Numbered from the stretch's first letter, positions 46,370 through 55,245 are shown. The stretch is 64,000 bases of DNA from Amycolatopsis jiangsuensis (GCF_014204865.1 NZ_JACHMG010000001.1:5606501-5670500); one strand, 5' to 3'. Made by a program: numbers and translations. Notes: generated from the sequence alone by a model not told the origin.

Positions 46370-46894
46370 TCAGCCGAGTGCCGCGCGGATTTCGTCCCAC
46401 GGGGGAGGTCCGGCGATGCTGTGTGTGGTCGCGAGAAGTAGTCGGCCGACGACCCCGAACTGGATGGCGCCCTCGGACGCCCGCTGCGCTGCTGTCCGGA
46501 GAGCAGAGCCAGGTTCCCGGGGGAGTACGCCCACGAACAAATGAGTCGTCGACTCGGCGATCAGGTCGGTCCGGACCCAGTCGCCGCGAACTTCTCCGGT
46601 GCTGTCGAGAAAGTGGATGCCGTCCGAGGTCGGAGCGGTCGCGTAGAGCGCGTCGAGCGCCGCCGCGGTGTTGACCTGGAGAGTCTCGAACTTTCGTTCT
46701 CGCAGCTCTGGTGCGGGTTTCACCGGAATCGGCCGTGGTGGTTCCGCCGGCGCGTCGAACGTGAACAGATCGACTCCGATATGGTCACCGCCGGTGCAGG
46801 TCCAGGCCATGGTCACTGGATGATTTCCGTGGCGGCCCGACCAGTCGAGCATTTCACCCAGGCGCTTGCGCTGTTCCGCGGTAGGGCGGGTCAT
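46370..46894 (-). CDS. Hypothetical protein
   Basis: This 174-residue protein begins MTRPTAEQRKRLGEML, with a middle Pro-rich region (FDAPAEPPRPIPVKPAP) and a C-terminal SIAGPPPWDEIRAALG. No known domain is recognised. Its start lies 41 bases inside the upstream minus-strand gene, in a different frame, so the two are translationally linked. Start ATG at 46894. Confidence 0.7.
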   Translation of the reverse strand: MTRPTAEQRKRLGEMLDWSGRHGNHPVTMAWTCTGGDHIGVDLFTFDAPAEPPRPIPVKPAPELRERKFETLQVNTAAALDALYATAPTSDGIHFLDSTGEVRGDWVRTDLIAESTTHLFVGVLPREPGSALRTAAQRASEGAIQFGVVGRLLLATTHSIAGPPPWDEIRAALG

Positions 46895-47318
46895 TCTCGA
46901 TTGCCTCGACGATCGTCCGCGGGCTTCGCCGGCGATCGATCCGGTTCCGGTAGTCGCCGTCCCAGCCGTGCTCGCTACGCATCCCGGCAGTCAACAGGCC
47001 CAACCCCACTGATTCCGCAAAGAAGCTTCCGATGTGCCGCGCAGCCGACTGAATGTCCCCGGTTCGGGCGACCAGCCTTCCGTTCTTCGGTGTGCGGAGA
47101 AAGCTGAGCACCAGACGTAACTCGTGCTGCAGCACACGGTAGGCCATTCTGCGGCGAAGCCGGGCGGCGAGTGCGTTGACTTGTAACACTTCCGTCAGAG
47201 CCACCTGTAGCGGACGCTCATCAACGAGTCTGACCTCTGCGAGAACGAGGGTGCCGGAAGTTGTGTACTGACTGCTGCACCTGAAATCTCGGAGCGCGAT
47301 CGTGGGCATCGATCGCAT
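46854..47318 (-). CDS. Hypothetical protein overlapping the next gene by 41 bases
   Basis: This protein of about 154 residues (ATG 47318; ATG 47309 also possible, MPTIALRDFR) is basic with a helical centre (LQVNALAARLRRRMAYRVLQHEL). The last residues, ENDPPYRGTAQAPG, are encoded by the same bases that start the downstream protein in another frame. Function unknown. The pair lies between housekeeping genes in a stretch of minus-strand genes of unknown role. Confidence 0.68.
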   Translation of the reverse strand: MRSMPTIALRDFRCSSQYTTSGTLVLAEVRLVDERPLQVALTEVLQVNALAARLRRRMAYRVLQHELRLVLSFLRTPKNGRLVARTGDIQSAARHIGSFFAESVGLGLLTAGMRSEHGWDGDYRNRIDRRRSPRTIVEAIENDPPYRGTAQAPG

Positions 47319-47342
47319 GTTAGCCGAAGGAGCCACCTCCGC

Positions 47343-47375
47343 GGGGCCGTCCGGGGAAGACGCCCGGACGGCCCC
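47343..47375 (-). terminator. Terminator after the S9 peptidase gene
   Basis: A 13-bp GC stem GGGGCCGTCCGGG / CCCGGACGGCCCC with a 7-base loop, starting 5 bases after the stop of the minus-strand peptidase gene. Confidence 0.88.
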
Positions 47376-47380
47376 GATAC

Positions 47381-49228
47381 TCAGCGCATCCCCAGCGCTC
47401 GCAGGGCGAAGTGGACCTCGATGGAGGTCTGCTTGATCGTCTCGGCGATCACCAGGGAGCCGTGGCCCGCGTCGTAGCGGTAGAACTCGTGCGGTGCCCC
47501 GCGTTTGCCGAGGCGGTCGAGGTAGTTCTCGATCTGGCGGATCGGGCAACGCGGATCGTTGTCGCCGGCCAGGACCAGGACCGGGGCGGCCACCGCGTCG
47601 ACGTAGGTCAGGGGCGAGCACTCCCGGTACACCGCCGGTACGTCGGCCGGGGCGCCGCCGAACAGCGCTCGGTCGAACGAGCGCAGCTGCTCCATCTCGT
47701 CGTCGTAGGCGGCCACGTAGTCGGCCACCGGGACGCCGGCGACCCCGGCCGCCCAGCGTGTGGGCTGGGTGCCGAGTGCCAGCAGGGTGAGGTACCCGCC
47801 CCAGGAAGCACCGTTCACCACGCACTTGTCCTGATCGGACAGTCCACTCGAGACTGCCCAGTCGTGGACCGCGGCCACGTCCTCGAGTTCGGTGAGGCCG
47901 GGGCGGCCCTCGATCGCGTCACGCCACGCCGAGCCGTAGCCGGTGGAGCCGCGGTAGTTCACCTCGACCACGGCGAACCCGGCGTCGAGCCAGGTCGCGC
48001 GGTAGGCGGAGAACCGGTCCTCGTCCGCCGCGTGCGGGCCGCCGTGCAGGGAGAACACCGTGGGCAGCGGCCCTTCCGGCGCGTTCTCCGGGCGGGACAC
48101 GAGTGCGTGGATCCGGCCCCCGACCCCCTCGACGAACGCGTCGGTGACCGGTGCCGAACCCGGCGCCGGCTCGCCCGGCGGCGTCAGCAGTACCGAATCG
48201 GCGCCTTCGGCGGTCCGCGCCCGCACCGCGGCCGGTTCGGCCGCGCTGGACCAGGAATACTCGACGGTGCCGTCCGGACGCACGCCCGCGCCGCCGATCC
48301 GACCCGGCGGGGTGTCCACAGAGGACAGCTCACCGGTGTCGAGGTCGTAACGGTAGAGCGAGCTGCGCGCCTCGTGGAAGTGCACCACCAGCAGCGCCCG
48401 CGCGTCCGGGTACCAGTCGGCCACGACCTCGCCGGGCAGGTCGATCTCCAGCTCGGTTTCGGTGTCCGCGCGCACGTCCCAGACGAGCAGCTCCTCGCGG
48501 CCGCGCCGTTCGTGCAGCACCAGCACCCGCTGGTCGCCCGGCAGCGGCGAGAACTCCAGCGCCTGCAGGCCCTTGCCCTCGCCGTCCCACTTCTCCGCGA
48601 CGGTGGTGAAACCGTCGGTGGACAGCACGCGCAGCGCCGGGTGCCGGGAGTCGCCGTGCTCGGAATGCGAGATGGCCAGCAGGCTCTCGTCGCGCGACAG
48701 CGAGGCGATGCCCGCGTCGTCCTCGTGCTGGTAGAAGCGTTCGGTGGTGCCGTCGATCTTGGCGAACAGCTCGGTGCCGTCGTCGGTCGAGACGCCGGCC
48801 GCGATCACCCGTGCGCCGATCTCCAGCCCGGCCGGGTAGCCGTCGTGGATGTCCGGCAGCGCCTTGGCCGCGGCCGAGCTGTCGCCGTCGAACGGCTGGC
48901 TGCGCCAGGAGCCGAACTCGTCGCCGTCGGTGTCGTCGAACCACCAGATCGCCGAACCGTCCGGCGTGGGGGTGGCGTGCAGGGTGCCGTTGGGGCGGTC
49001 GGTGACGCGGCGGTGACCGCCGGTGGCGCGATCCCAGGCGTACACCTCCCAGACGCCGCTGGCGTTGGAGACGTACACGTTGGCGTCCGGGGCGTCGCGG
49101 GCCCAGTCGGGCACCGAGATGCGGGGTGCGTGGAAACGGGCTCGCCAGCGGTTTTCGGATTCGGCGTCGTCGAACAGGCGGTCCGGGACCACCGCGGGCG
49201 GATACTGGTTGCCTGACTGCGTGCTCAC
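47381..49228 (-). CDS. S9-family prolyl-oligopeptidase-like serine peptidase
   Basis: This 615-residue peptidase has an N-terminal beta-propeller-like region (WEVYAWDRATGGHRRVTD, repeated strand motifs) and a C-terminal alpha/beta hydrolase domain. The triad is Ser475 in NGASWGGY, Asp558 in GDNDPRCP and His589 in DAGHGS; the oxyanion region reads SLHGGPHAADEDR. It probably cleaves short peptides. GTG at 49228 gives an N-terminus MSTQSGNQYPPAVVPDR. It is divergent from the methyltransferase gene. Confidence 0.92.
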   Translation of the reverse strand: MSTQSGNQYPPAVVPDRLFDDAESENRWRARFHAPRISVPDWARDAPDANVYVSNASGVWEVYAWDRATGGHRRVTDRPNGTLHATPTPDGSAIWWFDDTDGDEFGSWRSQPFDGDSSAAAKALPDIHDGYPAGLEIGARVIAAGVSTDDGTELFAKIDGTTERFYQHEDDAGIASLSRDESLLAISHSEHGDSRHPALRVLSTDGFTTVAEKWDGEGKGLQALEFSPLPGDQRVLVLHERRGREELLVWDVRADTETELEIDLPGEVVADWYPDARALLVVHFHEARSSLYRYDLDTGELSSVDTPPGRIGGAGVRPDGTVEYSWSSAAEPAAVRARTAEGADSVLLTPPGEPAPGSAPVTDAFVEGVGGRIHALVSRPENAPEGPLPTVFSLHGGPHAADEDRFSAYRATWLDAGFAVVEVNYRGSTGYGSAWRDAIEGRPGLTELEDVAAVHDWAVSSGLSDQDKCVVNGASWGGYLTLLALGTQPTRWAAGVAGVPVADYVAAYDDEMEQLRSFDRALFGGAPADVPAVYRECSPLTYVDAVAAPVLVLAGDNDPRCPIRQIENYLDRLGKRGAPHEFYRYDAGHGSLVIAETIKQTSIEVHFALRALGMR

Positions 49229-49267
49229 CCCTCGATCCTGCCACCTTCTGGCCGTACTGTGTGCGGG

Positions 49268-50011
49268 GTGCTGGAGGGTTACGCGCCGGGGTACGGCCAT
49301 GATGCGGTGTCCATGATGGCGGCACGCACCGCGGCCGAGCGGGCGGCCTTCGCGCGGGCGCTGGTCGCTCCGGGGATGCGGGTGCTCGATCTGGGCTGCG
49401 GCCCGGGCTCGATCACCGCGGAGCTGGCCGCGGGCGCGCACGTCATCGGGGTCGACGCGCACCTCGCCGTACTACCCGGGTCGTCCACAGTGGACTTCGT
49501 CGCGGCGAGCACGTACGCCCTGCCGTTCAGCACGGCATCGGTGGACGTCGTTTTCTCCCACGCTCTGTTCGAACACCTCGCGGATCCGTTGGCGGCGCTT
49601 GCCGAAGTCCGGCGGGTGCTGTGCCCCGGCGGCCGCCTCGCTTTGTCCACTTCGGACTGGAGTCGGGCCAGGGTACGGCCGCGCAGCGCGAACGTCGACG
49701 CCGCCTTGCGTGGCCACTACCTCCTGCGACGCCGCGCGGGCGGCGACCCGTTCGCCGGCCGCGGCATCGGCACCTTGGTGGCGCAGGCCGGCTTCACCGG
49801 GATCTCCGAACGCGCGCGCTTCCGCGAGGACCTGCCGTATCGCTCCCTGGCCACCTACGTCGAGTCCCGCCTGGCCGCCGCCCTCGCCGATCCGGACCAT
49901 CCGGACCGTGACCAGCTGACCTCGGCGGCCCGGTCCGCCTGGTCGTGGGTCCGCACCGCGGGCCCCGGTGACTTCGTCCAGTGCTGGCAGGAGCTCACCG
50001 CCACGCGCTGA
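49268..50011 (+). CDS. Class I SAM-dependent methyltransferase
   Basis: This 247-residue methyltransferase has the SAM-binding motif VLDLGCGPGSITAEL, an acidic strand-2 end (IGVDAHLAV), and FSHALFEHLADP (motif IV region). GTG at 49268 is preferred because TACTGT (49255-49260) ends 7 bases before it; GTG at 49259 would fall next to that -10 element. Substrate unknown. Confidence 0.87.
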   Translation: MLEGYAPGYGHDAVSMMAARTAAERAAFARALVAPGMRVLDLGCGPGSITAELAAGAHVIGVDAHLAVLPGSSTVDFVAASTYALPFSTASVDVVFSHALFEHLADPLAALAEVRRVLCPGGRLALSTSDWSRARVRPRSANVDAALRGHYLLRRRAGGDPFAGRGIGTLVAQAGFTGISERARFREDLPYRSLATYVESRLAAALADPDHPDRDQLTSAARSAWSWVRTAGPGDFVQCWQELTATR

Positions 50012-50013
50012 TC

Positions 50014-50050
50014 TTCCCTAACCTTCCTTATTAGGTGGCTTATTAGGGAA
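50014..50050. promoter_or_regulatory. AT-rich operator/promoter of the HTH-hydrolase operon
   Basis: Inverted repeat TTCCCTAA (50014-50021) and TTAGGGAA (50043-50050), with the direct repeat CTTATTAGG at 50027-50035 and 50039-50047 between them. It lies 20 bases before the HTH start in an otherwise GC-rich region, which supports a self-regulatory site. Confidence 0.75.
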
Positions 50051-50070
50051 GTTTACGTCAGTATCGGGAC

Positions 50071-50487
50071 ATGACGCCGACCTTTTACTCAGCCGAGGAA
50101 GTCGCCGACCTCCTGGGGCTGCACGTCCGCACCGTCCGCGGCTACGTGCGGGAAGGCCGGCTGCCCGCGATGAAGATCGGCAAGCAGTACCGGATCGCCG
50201 CGGCCGACCTGGAGAGCTTCACCGGCAGCCGGCCACTCGAACGCGGTGCGCGCCGGGTGGAGGTCACCGCCGTGGTCCAGCTGGAAGATCTTTCCCCGGC
50301 ACACCAGGACCGGTTGTCCACGCTCGTGCTGGCCGCCGTCAACGGCCCGAATCCCGGCCGCCCACTGCACGTGCACACGGCGCGGGACGAACACCACAAC
50401 ACCCTGAAGATCGTGGTCATCGGGCCCGCGGCGGAGGCCGCCCGGCTGATCGACCTGATCGCCACTTTCTCGGAGGCATCCGTATGA
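50071..50487 (+). CDS. Excisionase/MerR-like HTH DNA-binding protein
   Basis: This 138-residue protein has an N-terminal winged helix of the HTH_17/excisionase type (YSAEEVADLLGLHVRTVRGYVREGRLPAMKIGKQYRI, residues about 6-43). A second domain of about 85 residues follows with VTAVVQLEDLSPAHQDRLS and LHVHTARDEHHNTLKIVVIGPA. It is not linked to an integrase, so it is a regulator rather than a phage excisionase. It overlaps the hydrolase gene (ATGA), with which it forms an operon, and it probably binds the AT-rich repeats in front of it. The C-terminal domain may sense a ligand (inference). Confidence 0.85.
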   Translation: MTPTFYSAEEVADLLGLHVRTVRGYVREGRLPAMKIGKQYRIAAADLESFTGSRPLERGARRVEVTAVVQLEDLSPAHQDRLSTLVLAAVNGPNPGRPLHVHTARDEHHNTLKIVVIGPAAEAARLIDLIATFSEASV

Positions 50488-51335
50488 CCGGCATCTACCG
50501 ATCCGTCGCAGCCCGCCGCGCCGTACTGGAGGGCTATCGCACGTTCCTCGAGCAGACCGAGCGGGCGGACGAGACGACTGTGCCGACCAGGCACGGTGAG
50601 ACTTTCGTCCGATCCAGTGGCCCGCCCGACGCGCCACCCGTGATTCTGTTGCACGGCGCGGGAAGCAACACCCTGGCCTGGGCCGCGGACTTCCCGGTCT
50701 GGTCGAAAACCCATCGCCTGCACGCGGTCGACGTGCTCGGCGAACCGGGCTTGAGCGCGGAGTCCCGTCCGGCGCTGGACACCGCGGCGCATGCGGAGTG
50801 GCTGGACGACGTGCTCGCCGCATTGGGCGTGACCAGCGCCGCGTTCGCCGGCATTTCGCTGGGCGGCTGGCTGGCAACCGACTACGCCCTTCGCCGTCCG
50901 GAGAAGGTCACGCGGCTGGCTCTGGTGGTGCCAGCCGGCATCGGCCGGCAGCGCTACCGAGCTCTGGCTGTTTCCTTGCTGCTGCAGCCTTTCGGCCGCC
51001 CCGGCCGCCGCCGGGCGATGAACTACGCCATCGGCCCGACCACCACGCCCATGGCCGGACCTTTCGCCGACTACGTGTTCACCGTGCAGCGTTCCTACCA
51101 GCCACGCCTGACGCCGGTGCCCCGCTTCACCGACGCTCAGCTCCGCACCCTGATCATGCCCGTGCTCACCATCGCCGGCGCCGCCGACCGCATGTTCGAC
51201 AGCCAGGACACCGCAACCCGCCTGCACGCCGCGGCACCCCACTCCACCGTCACCCTGATCCCCGGCAACGGCCACCTCCCCACCGCTTACCAAGCCCCCA
51301 TCCACACCTTCCTGATGACCAACCTGGAACGGTGA
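50484..51335 (+). CDS. Alpha/beta hydrolase
   Basis: This 283-residue hydrolase has VILLHGAGSNTLAWAADF (oxyanion region), the elbow GISLGGWLATDYAL, an Asp in GAADRMFDS and His in GNGHLP. It resembles the carboxylesterase/epoxide-hydrolase-like group. ATG at 50484 overlaps the HTH gene stop. Substrate unknown; the coupled regulator points to inducible expression. Confidence 0.88.
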   Translation: MTGIYRSVAARRAVLEGYRTFLEQTERADETTVPTRHGETFVRSSGPPDAPPVILLHGAGSNTLAWAADFPVWSKTHRLHAVDVLGEPGLSAESRPALDTAAHAEWLDDVLAALGVTSAAFAGISLGGWLATDYALRRPEKVTRLALVVPAGIGRQRYRALAVSLLLQPFGRPGRRRAMNYAIGPTTTPMAGPFADYVFTVQRSYQPRLTPVPRFTDAQLRTLIMPVLTIAGAADRMFDSQDTATRLHAAAPHSTVTLIPGNGHLPTAYQAPIHTFLMTNLER

Positions 51336-51411
51336 CCCACTACTGGTGACCGACCTCGGTTGGTGCCCCACCTTGTGGGGGGCCAGGGGGCAACGCCCGC
51401 CTGGCGGGGGT

Positions 51412-51430
51412 CCGGGGGTTTGACCCCCGG
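51412..51430. terminator. Hairpin after the HTH-hydrolase operon
   Basis: CCGGGGG-TTTGA-CCCCCGG, a 7-bp GC stem between the hydrolase gene and the convergent tRNA gene. Confidence 0.6.
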
Positions 51431-51442
51431 AAAACACCGCGA

Positions 51443-51480
51443 GGCCCGTGTAACCGGCGCTTTCTGCCGGCACACGGGCC
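51443..51480 (-). terminator. Terminator downstream of tRNA-Pro
   Basis: GGCCCGTGT pairs with ACACGGGCC. The interior also pairs (CCGGC with GCCGG). It starts 14 bases beyond the 3' end of the minus-strand tRNA gene. Confidence 0.7.
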
Positions 51481-51494
51481 CCACGGGACTCGCG

Positions 51495-51568
51495 TCGGGG
51501 TGGCGGGATTTGAACCCACGACCTCCTCGACCCGAACGAGGCACGCTACCAAGCTGCGCCACACCCCG
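51495..51568 (-). tRNA. tRNA-Pro, anticodon CGG
   Basis: The cloverleaf folds in full: acceptor CGGGGTG/CACCCCG, D-arm GCGC...GCGT with loop AGCTTGGTA, anticodon stem CCTCG/CGAGG with loop TTCGGGT (anticodon CGG, reading CCG), variable AGGTC, and T-arm GTGGG/CCCGC with loop TTCAAAT. The discriminator base is A and CCA is not encoded. 74 nt in total. Confidence 0.96.
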
Positions 51569-51597
51569 AGGTACTGCTTAACGGGTCGGGAAGAAGT

Positions 51598-52578
51598 CTA
51601 GCGGACGGGTTTTGCGGTCTTGCGCCGGGCTGGCTTCCGGGGGTCGGGGGTGCCGGATCCGCGGGGGACCAGCGTCAACAGGCTGGCTTCCGGCGGGCAG
51701 GCGAAGCGCGCCGGTGCGTAGGGGGAGGTGCCGAGTCCGGCGGAGACGTGCAGCCACATGTCGGCTCCCCAGCGGGAGGCGCCGCGGGCGCGGGTGCGGT
51801 CGAGTTCGCAGTTCGTGACCAGTGCGCCGTAGCCGGGGATGCGGAGCTGGCCGCCGTGGGTGTGGCCGGCGAGCACGAGGTCGTATCCGTCGGTGGCGAA
51901 GGTGTCGAGCACGCGGGGTTCGGGCGAATGTGTGATGCCGAGCCGGACGACCGCGGCGGAGTCGGCGGGGCCGGCGATGTCGGAGTAGCGGTCTCGGCGC
52001 AGGTGCGGGTCGTCGACGCCGGCCGCGAAGACTGCCCGGCCGCCGACGTCGACGGTGCGGCGTACGTGGGTGAGGTCGCTCCAGCCGTGTTCGACGAAGG
52101 CGGCGCGCAGGTCGCGCCAGGGCAGCTGGGTGCCGTGGATGCGCTTCTTCTTGCCGCGGGGCATGAGGTAGCGCGCGGGGTTCTTGGGTTTGGGTGCGTA
52201 GTAGTCGTTGCTGCCGAAGATGAACACGCCGGGCCGTTCGAGCAGCGAGCCGAGTGCCCGCAGCACTGACGGCACCGCGGTCCGGTGCGACAGGTTGTCT
52301 CCGGTGTTGACGACGAGGTCGGGCTGGAGTTCGCTGAGCGCGGCGACCCAGCGTTGTTTGCTGAGGTGCCCTGGCAGCATGTGCAGGTCGGAGATGTGCA
52401 GGATGGTGAACGGCCGGGTACCGGGCGCGAGCACGGGCAGTTCGGCGGTCCGCAGCGTCCAGCGCCGCCGCTCGATACCGACGGCGTAACCGAGGGTCGC
52501 GGCTCCCAGCGCGACCGTCCCTGCGGTGAGGCGGACAGCTTTCGTGCCCCGATGACTGGAATTACTGAGCGTGCTCAC
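51598..52578 (-). CDS. Metallophosphoesterase
   Basis: This 326-residue calcineurin-like phosphoesterase has a membrane-proximal N-terminus (LTAGTVALGAATLGYAVGIE), then the metal motifs ISDLH, VNTGDN, GSND (variant of GNH) and LAGHTHGGQL. It is the ortholog by position of Rv3683 in M. tuberculosis, next to ponA2. The substrate is unknown; similar proteins are anchored membrane phosphoesterases. Confidence 0.9.
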   Translation of the reverse strand: MSTLSNSSHRGTKAVRLTAGTVALGAATLGYAVGIERRRWTLRTAELPVLAPGTRPFTILHISDLHMLPGHLSKQRWVAALSELQPDLVVNTGDNLSHRTAVPSVLRALGSLLERPGVFIFGSNDYYAPKPKNPARYLMPRGKKKRIHGTQLPWRDLRAAFVEHGWSDLTHVRRTVDVGGRAVFAAGVDDPHLRRDRYSDIAGPADSAAVVRLGITHSPEPRVLDTFATDGYDLVLAGHTHGGQLRIPGYGALVTNCELDRTRARGASRWGADMWLHVSAGLGTSPYAPARFACPPEASLLTLVPRGSGTPDPRKPARRKTAKPVR

Positions 52579-52761
52579 AATGCGAGGATACGTGTTCGAT
52601 CGTGGTCCGTGGTGTCATGGGCGCAGTGTTTTCAGGTAATCACAGAGCGTGTTGAAGCCGTCGGGATTGTGTGCTCTACCTGGATGATCGTGGCAGGTCC
52701 GGACAGTCGGACCGGCTCGCGCTCCGACTACTCCACGTCATCGAATGGTGATAGCAGCGTG
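52579..52761. other. Intergenic region between the phosphoesterase gene and ponA2
   Basis: These 183 bases hold the upstream region of the phosphoesterase gene. I see no clear operator or gene. Confidence 0.35.
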
Positions 52762-54906
52762 TCAACGTCCGGTGTACTTCGGATCCTCCGGCGGCAGCGG
52801 GACGGCCGGCTGGTCGCCCAGGATGTTCTTCATGGCGCCGAACCAGGTCTGGGCCGGGGTCACGCCACCGAACATGTTGCCCTCGCCGCAGGTCCGGACG
52901 TTGCCGACACCGGCGTAGCAGAGCCCGCCGCTGCCTGCGGTACGGAAGACCATCGCGGCGCCGGCCATCTGCGGGGTGCCGGCGACGAACGTGGCCGATC
53001 CGTTGTTCTGCGACGTTCCCGTCTTGCCGAGCAGCGGCCGGTTCCAGCCCGCGGCGGCGGCGGCCTTCGCCGACGTGCCGCCCGGCTGGTCGTCCTTGCT
53101 CATCCCGATCGCCATGGTGTTCGCCAGGCCCTCGGGCACCACCTGCTGGCAGGCTTCTTCCTTGACCTGCACCGGTTTCCCGTCGCGGTCGGTCACCGAC
53201 GACAGCGGCGTCGGCGGGCACCAGACGCCGCCGCTGAGCAGCGTCGCCGCGACGTTGCCGAGTTCCAGGCCGTTGGTCGGGCTGAAGCCCAGGGTGAACG
53301 CGCCGAAGCCGGGTGACTTGGCGGTCGGGCCGTAGGCCTTCGACTGCGGCACGCTCTTCGGGTCCTTCGGATCCACGGCACCGCCGTTGGTGTCACTGGC
53401 CATGGTGGTGCGCATGCCGAGCTTGCTCGCCATCTCGATGGCAGGGCCGGTGCTGCCCAGTTTGTCCTCGAGCGCCACGAACGCGGTGTTCGGCGACGTC
53501 GCCAAGGCGTTCTGCAGTGAACTCGAGCCGGGCGAGTTCTTGCTCGCGTTGCTCACGCAGTACCACTTGGAATTCAGCGGAGGCCCCGTCGCCGGGCATT
53601 GTGCGCCACCGCCGGTGAACACGTGCGACGTATAACTACTGCCGACCGGGATCGTGCTGTAGATGCCGGCGATGCCGCGGTCCATCACGGCCGCGGTGGT
53701 GAAGATCTTGTAGCTCGAGCCCGCGCCGCCGGTGTTGTAGACGCCGGAGGGCAGTGCGTAGGTCGTCTGGCCCTGGTCGGCGTCGATCCCGTAGTCGCGG
53801 TTGGCCGCCAGTGCGACCACCTCGTGCCGGTCCTTGCCCGGACGCACCAGTGACAAGGTGTTCGCCACGTTCTTCTGCGTCTTCGACACCTGCGTCTGGG
53901 CGGAGAGCTTGGCCTCGTGGTTGGCCTTCTCGTCGAGTGTGGTCTTGATCGTGTATCCGCCGGTGTACAGCTGGTCCTTCGACATTCCCGCTTTGAGCAG
54001 GTAGTCCTGCACGTACTGGCAGAAGAACCCGTTCTCCGGGCCGGCGCCGGTGCAGTTCGACGGCGGCTTCGACGGGGTGTCCGGGACGACGCCCAGCGGC
54101 TGGGTCTTGAACCGCTCCGCGTCCGCCTTCGCCAGCTTCTCGTTGGACACCATCCGGTCGAGCACCAGGTTGCGCCGCTGGGTGGCCTTGTCCGGGTGGT
54201 TCCACGGGTCGAAGACGATCGGGTTGTTCACCAGCCCGGCCAGCAGCGCGGCCTGCGGCACGGTGAGCTTTTCCGGGGTCGTGTCGAAGTACGCGTGCGC
54301 GGCGGCGCCGATGCCGTAGATCTGCCGGGAGAACTCGACCACGTTGAGGTAGCCGGCGAGGATCTGGTCCTTCGACAGCTTGGTCTCGAGGTTGATCGCG
54401 ATGCGGGCTTCCTTGAGCTTGCGCGAGAGCGTCTGCTCCTGCGCCTTCTCCTGGCCCGCCTTGTCCTGCCGGTAGACGACGTTGATCAGGTAGTTCTTGA
54501 CGTACTGCTGGGTGATGGTGGAAGCACCCTGCGTGTCGCCGCCCGCGGTGTTCGACACCGCGGCACGCAGCGTGCGCGCCCAGTTCACGCCGTGGTGCTC
54601 GTAGAACGCCTTGTCCTCCGCGGACAGCAGCGCCCAGCGCATGGCGTCGTTGATCTGGTCCGGCGCCACGGGCACGCGGTACTGGTCGTACAGCGTCGCG
54701 ATCGCCCGTCCGCCGGAGTCGGTGATGGTCGTCACCAGCGGTGGCGGCACGTCCGCGAGGTCGGACGAGGTCTGTTCCACCGTCTCGCTGGCCTGGTTGG
54801 AGGCCACGCCGGCGGCGCCCACCACGGGGAACAGGATCCCCGCGACCAGCACGCCCGCGAGCAGGCAGAGACCGAGCAGCTTGAACAGACCGTCCGTTGT
54901 GCGCAC
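52762..54906 (-). CDS. ponA2: Bifunctional class A penicillin-binding protein (PonA2-like)
   Basis: This 714-residue peptidoglycan synthase has one N-terminal membrane helix (LFKLLGLCLLAGVLVAGILF). The GT51 glycosyltransferase domain shows the catalytic Glu in LSAEDKAFYEHHGVNW and the helix STITQQYVKN. The transpeptidase domain has SxxK in GSSYKIFTTAA, SxN in ATSPNTAF and KTGTS. Both activities seem intact. It ends shortly after the transpeptidase domain, without the C-terminal PASTA domain found in mycobacterial PonA2. Its position beside WhiB4 and the phosphoesterase matches M. tuberculosis Rv3681c-Rv3683. Confidence 0.93.
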   Translation of the reverse strand: MRTTDGLFKLLGLCLLAGVLVAGILFPVVGAAGVASNQASETVEQTSSDLADVPPPLVTTITDSGGRAIATLYDQYRVPVAPDQINDAMRWALLSAEDKAFYEHHGVNWARTLRAAVSNTAGGDTQGASTITQQYVKNYLINVVYRQDKAGQEKAQEQTLSRKLKEARIAINLETKLSKDQILAGYLNVVEFSRQIYGIGAAAHAYFDTTPEKLTVPQAALLAGLVNNPIVFDPWNHPDKATQRRNLVLDRMVSNEKLAKADAERFKTQPLGVVPDTPSKPPSNCTGAGPENGFFCQYVQDYLLKAGMSKDQLYTGGYTIKTTLDEKANHEAKLSAQTQVSKTQKNVANTLSLVRPGKDRHEVVALAANRDYGIDADQGQTTYALPSGVYNTGGAGSSYKIFTTAAVMDRGIAGIYSTIPVGSSYTSHVFTGGGAQCPATGPPLNSKWYCVSNASKNSPGSSSLQNALATSPNTAFVALEDKLGSTGPAIEMASKLGMRTTMASDTNGGAVDPKDPKSVPQSKAYGPTAKSPGFGAFTLGFSPTNGLELGNVAATLLSGGVWCPPTPLSSVTDRDGKPVQVKEEACQQVVPEGLANTMAIGMSKDDQPGGTSAKAAAAAGWNRPLLGKTGTSQNNGSATFVAGTPQMAGAAMVFRTAGSGGLCYAGVGNVRTCGEGNMFGGVTPAQTWFGAMKNILGDQPAVPLPPEDPKYTGR

Positions 54907-55245
54907 GGAGGCCAGGGTACTGAAGGCATGTGGTGCTTCCGTGACCTCACACCCGTGGCCAGGGGATCAATGGGATGAAACGGGCGATGGAGGTCACTTC
55001 TGGTCACGGAATGCAGGTTAAGTCTTGGCGAAGGGAACCGGTGACCCCTACAGTCCGTCAACGTCTCACGTAATGCCGGCAGCGGAGTCCAGTGCGGGTG
55101 GGAGCCCCACTGGCCCGAACGGCGGCAGCGGCACCGGGGAGGTGCCGGCACCGACGTGCGGCGCAGAGGGAATAACGCTCGCGGGGGTGGGAGCGGGGAG
55201 CTTCGCCTTCGCTGGTGTCATACACCAGATGAGGGAGCTGGGGGT
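54907..55245. other. Divergent promoter region of ponA2 and the WhiB gene
   Basis: These 339 bases separate divergent ponA2 and whiB. The WhiB gene has a GGGGGT stretch just before its ATG. No operator palindrome stood out. Confidence 0.4.

Noticed and set aside
46210..46674. Plus-strand frame opposite the hypothetical gene
   Set aside because: It has no ribosome site or recognised family, and the minus-strand pair is better supported by its overlap.
50071..50487. Phage excisionase
   Set aside because: No integrase, attachment site or phage genes are near, and the gene is coupled to a hydrolase.
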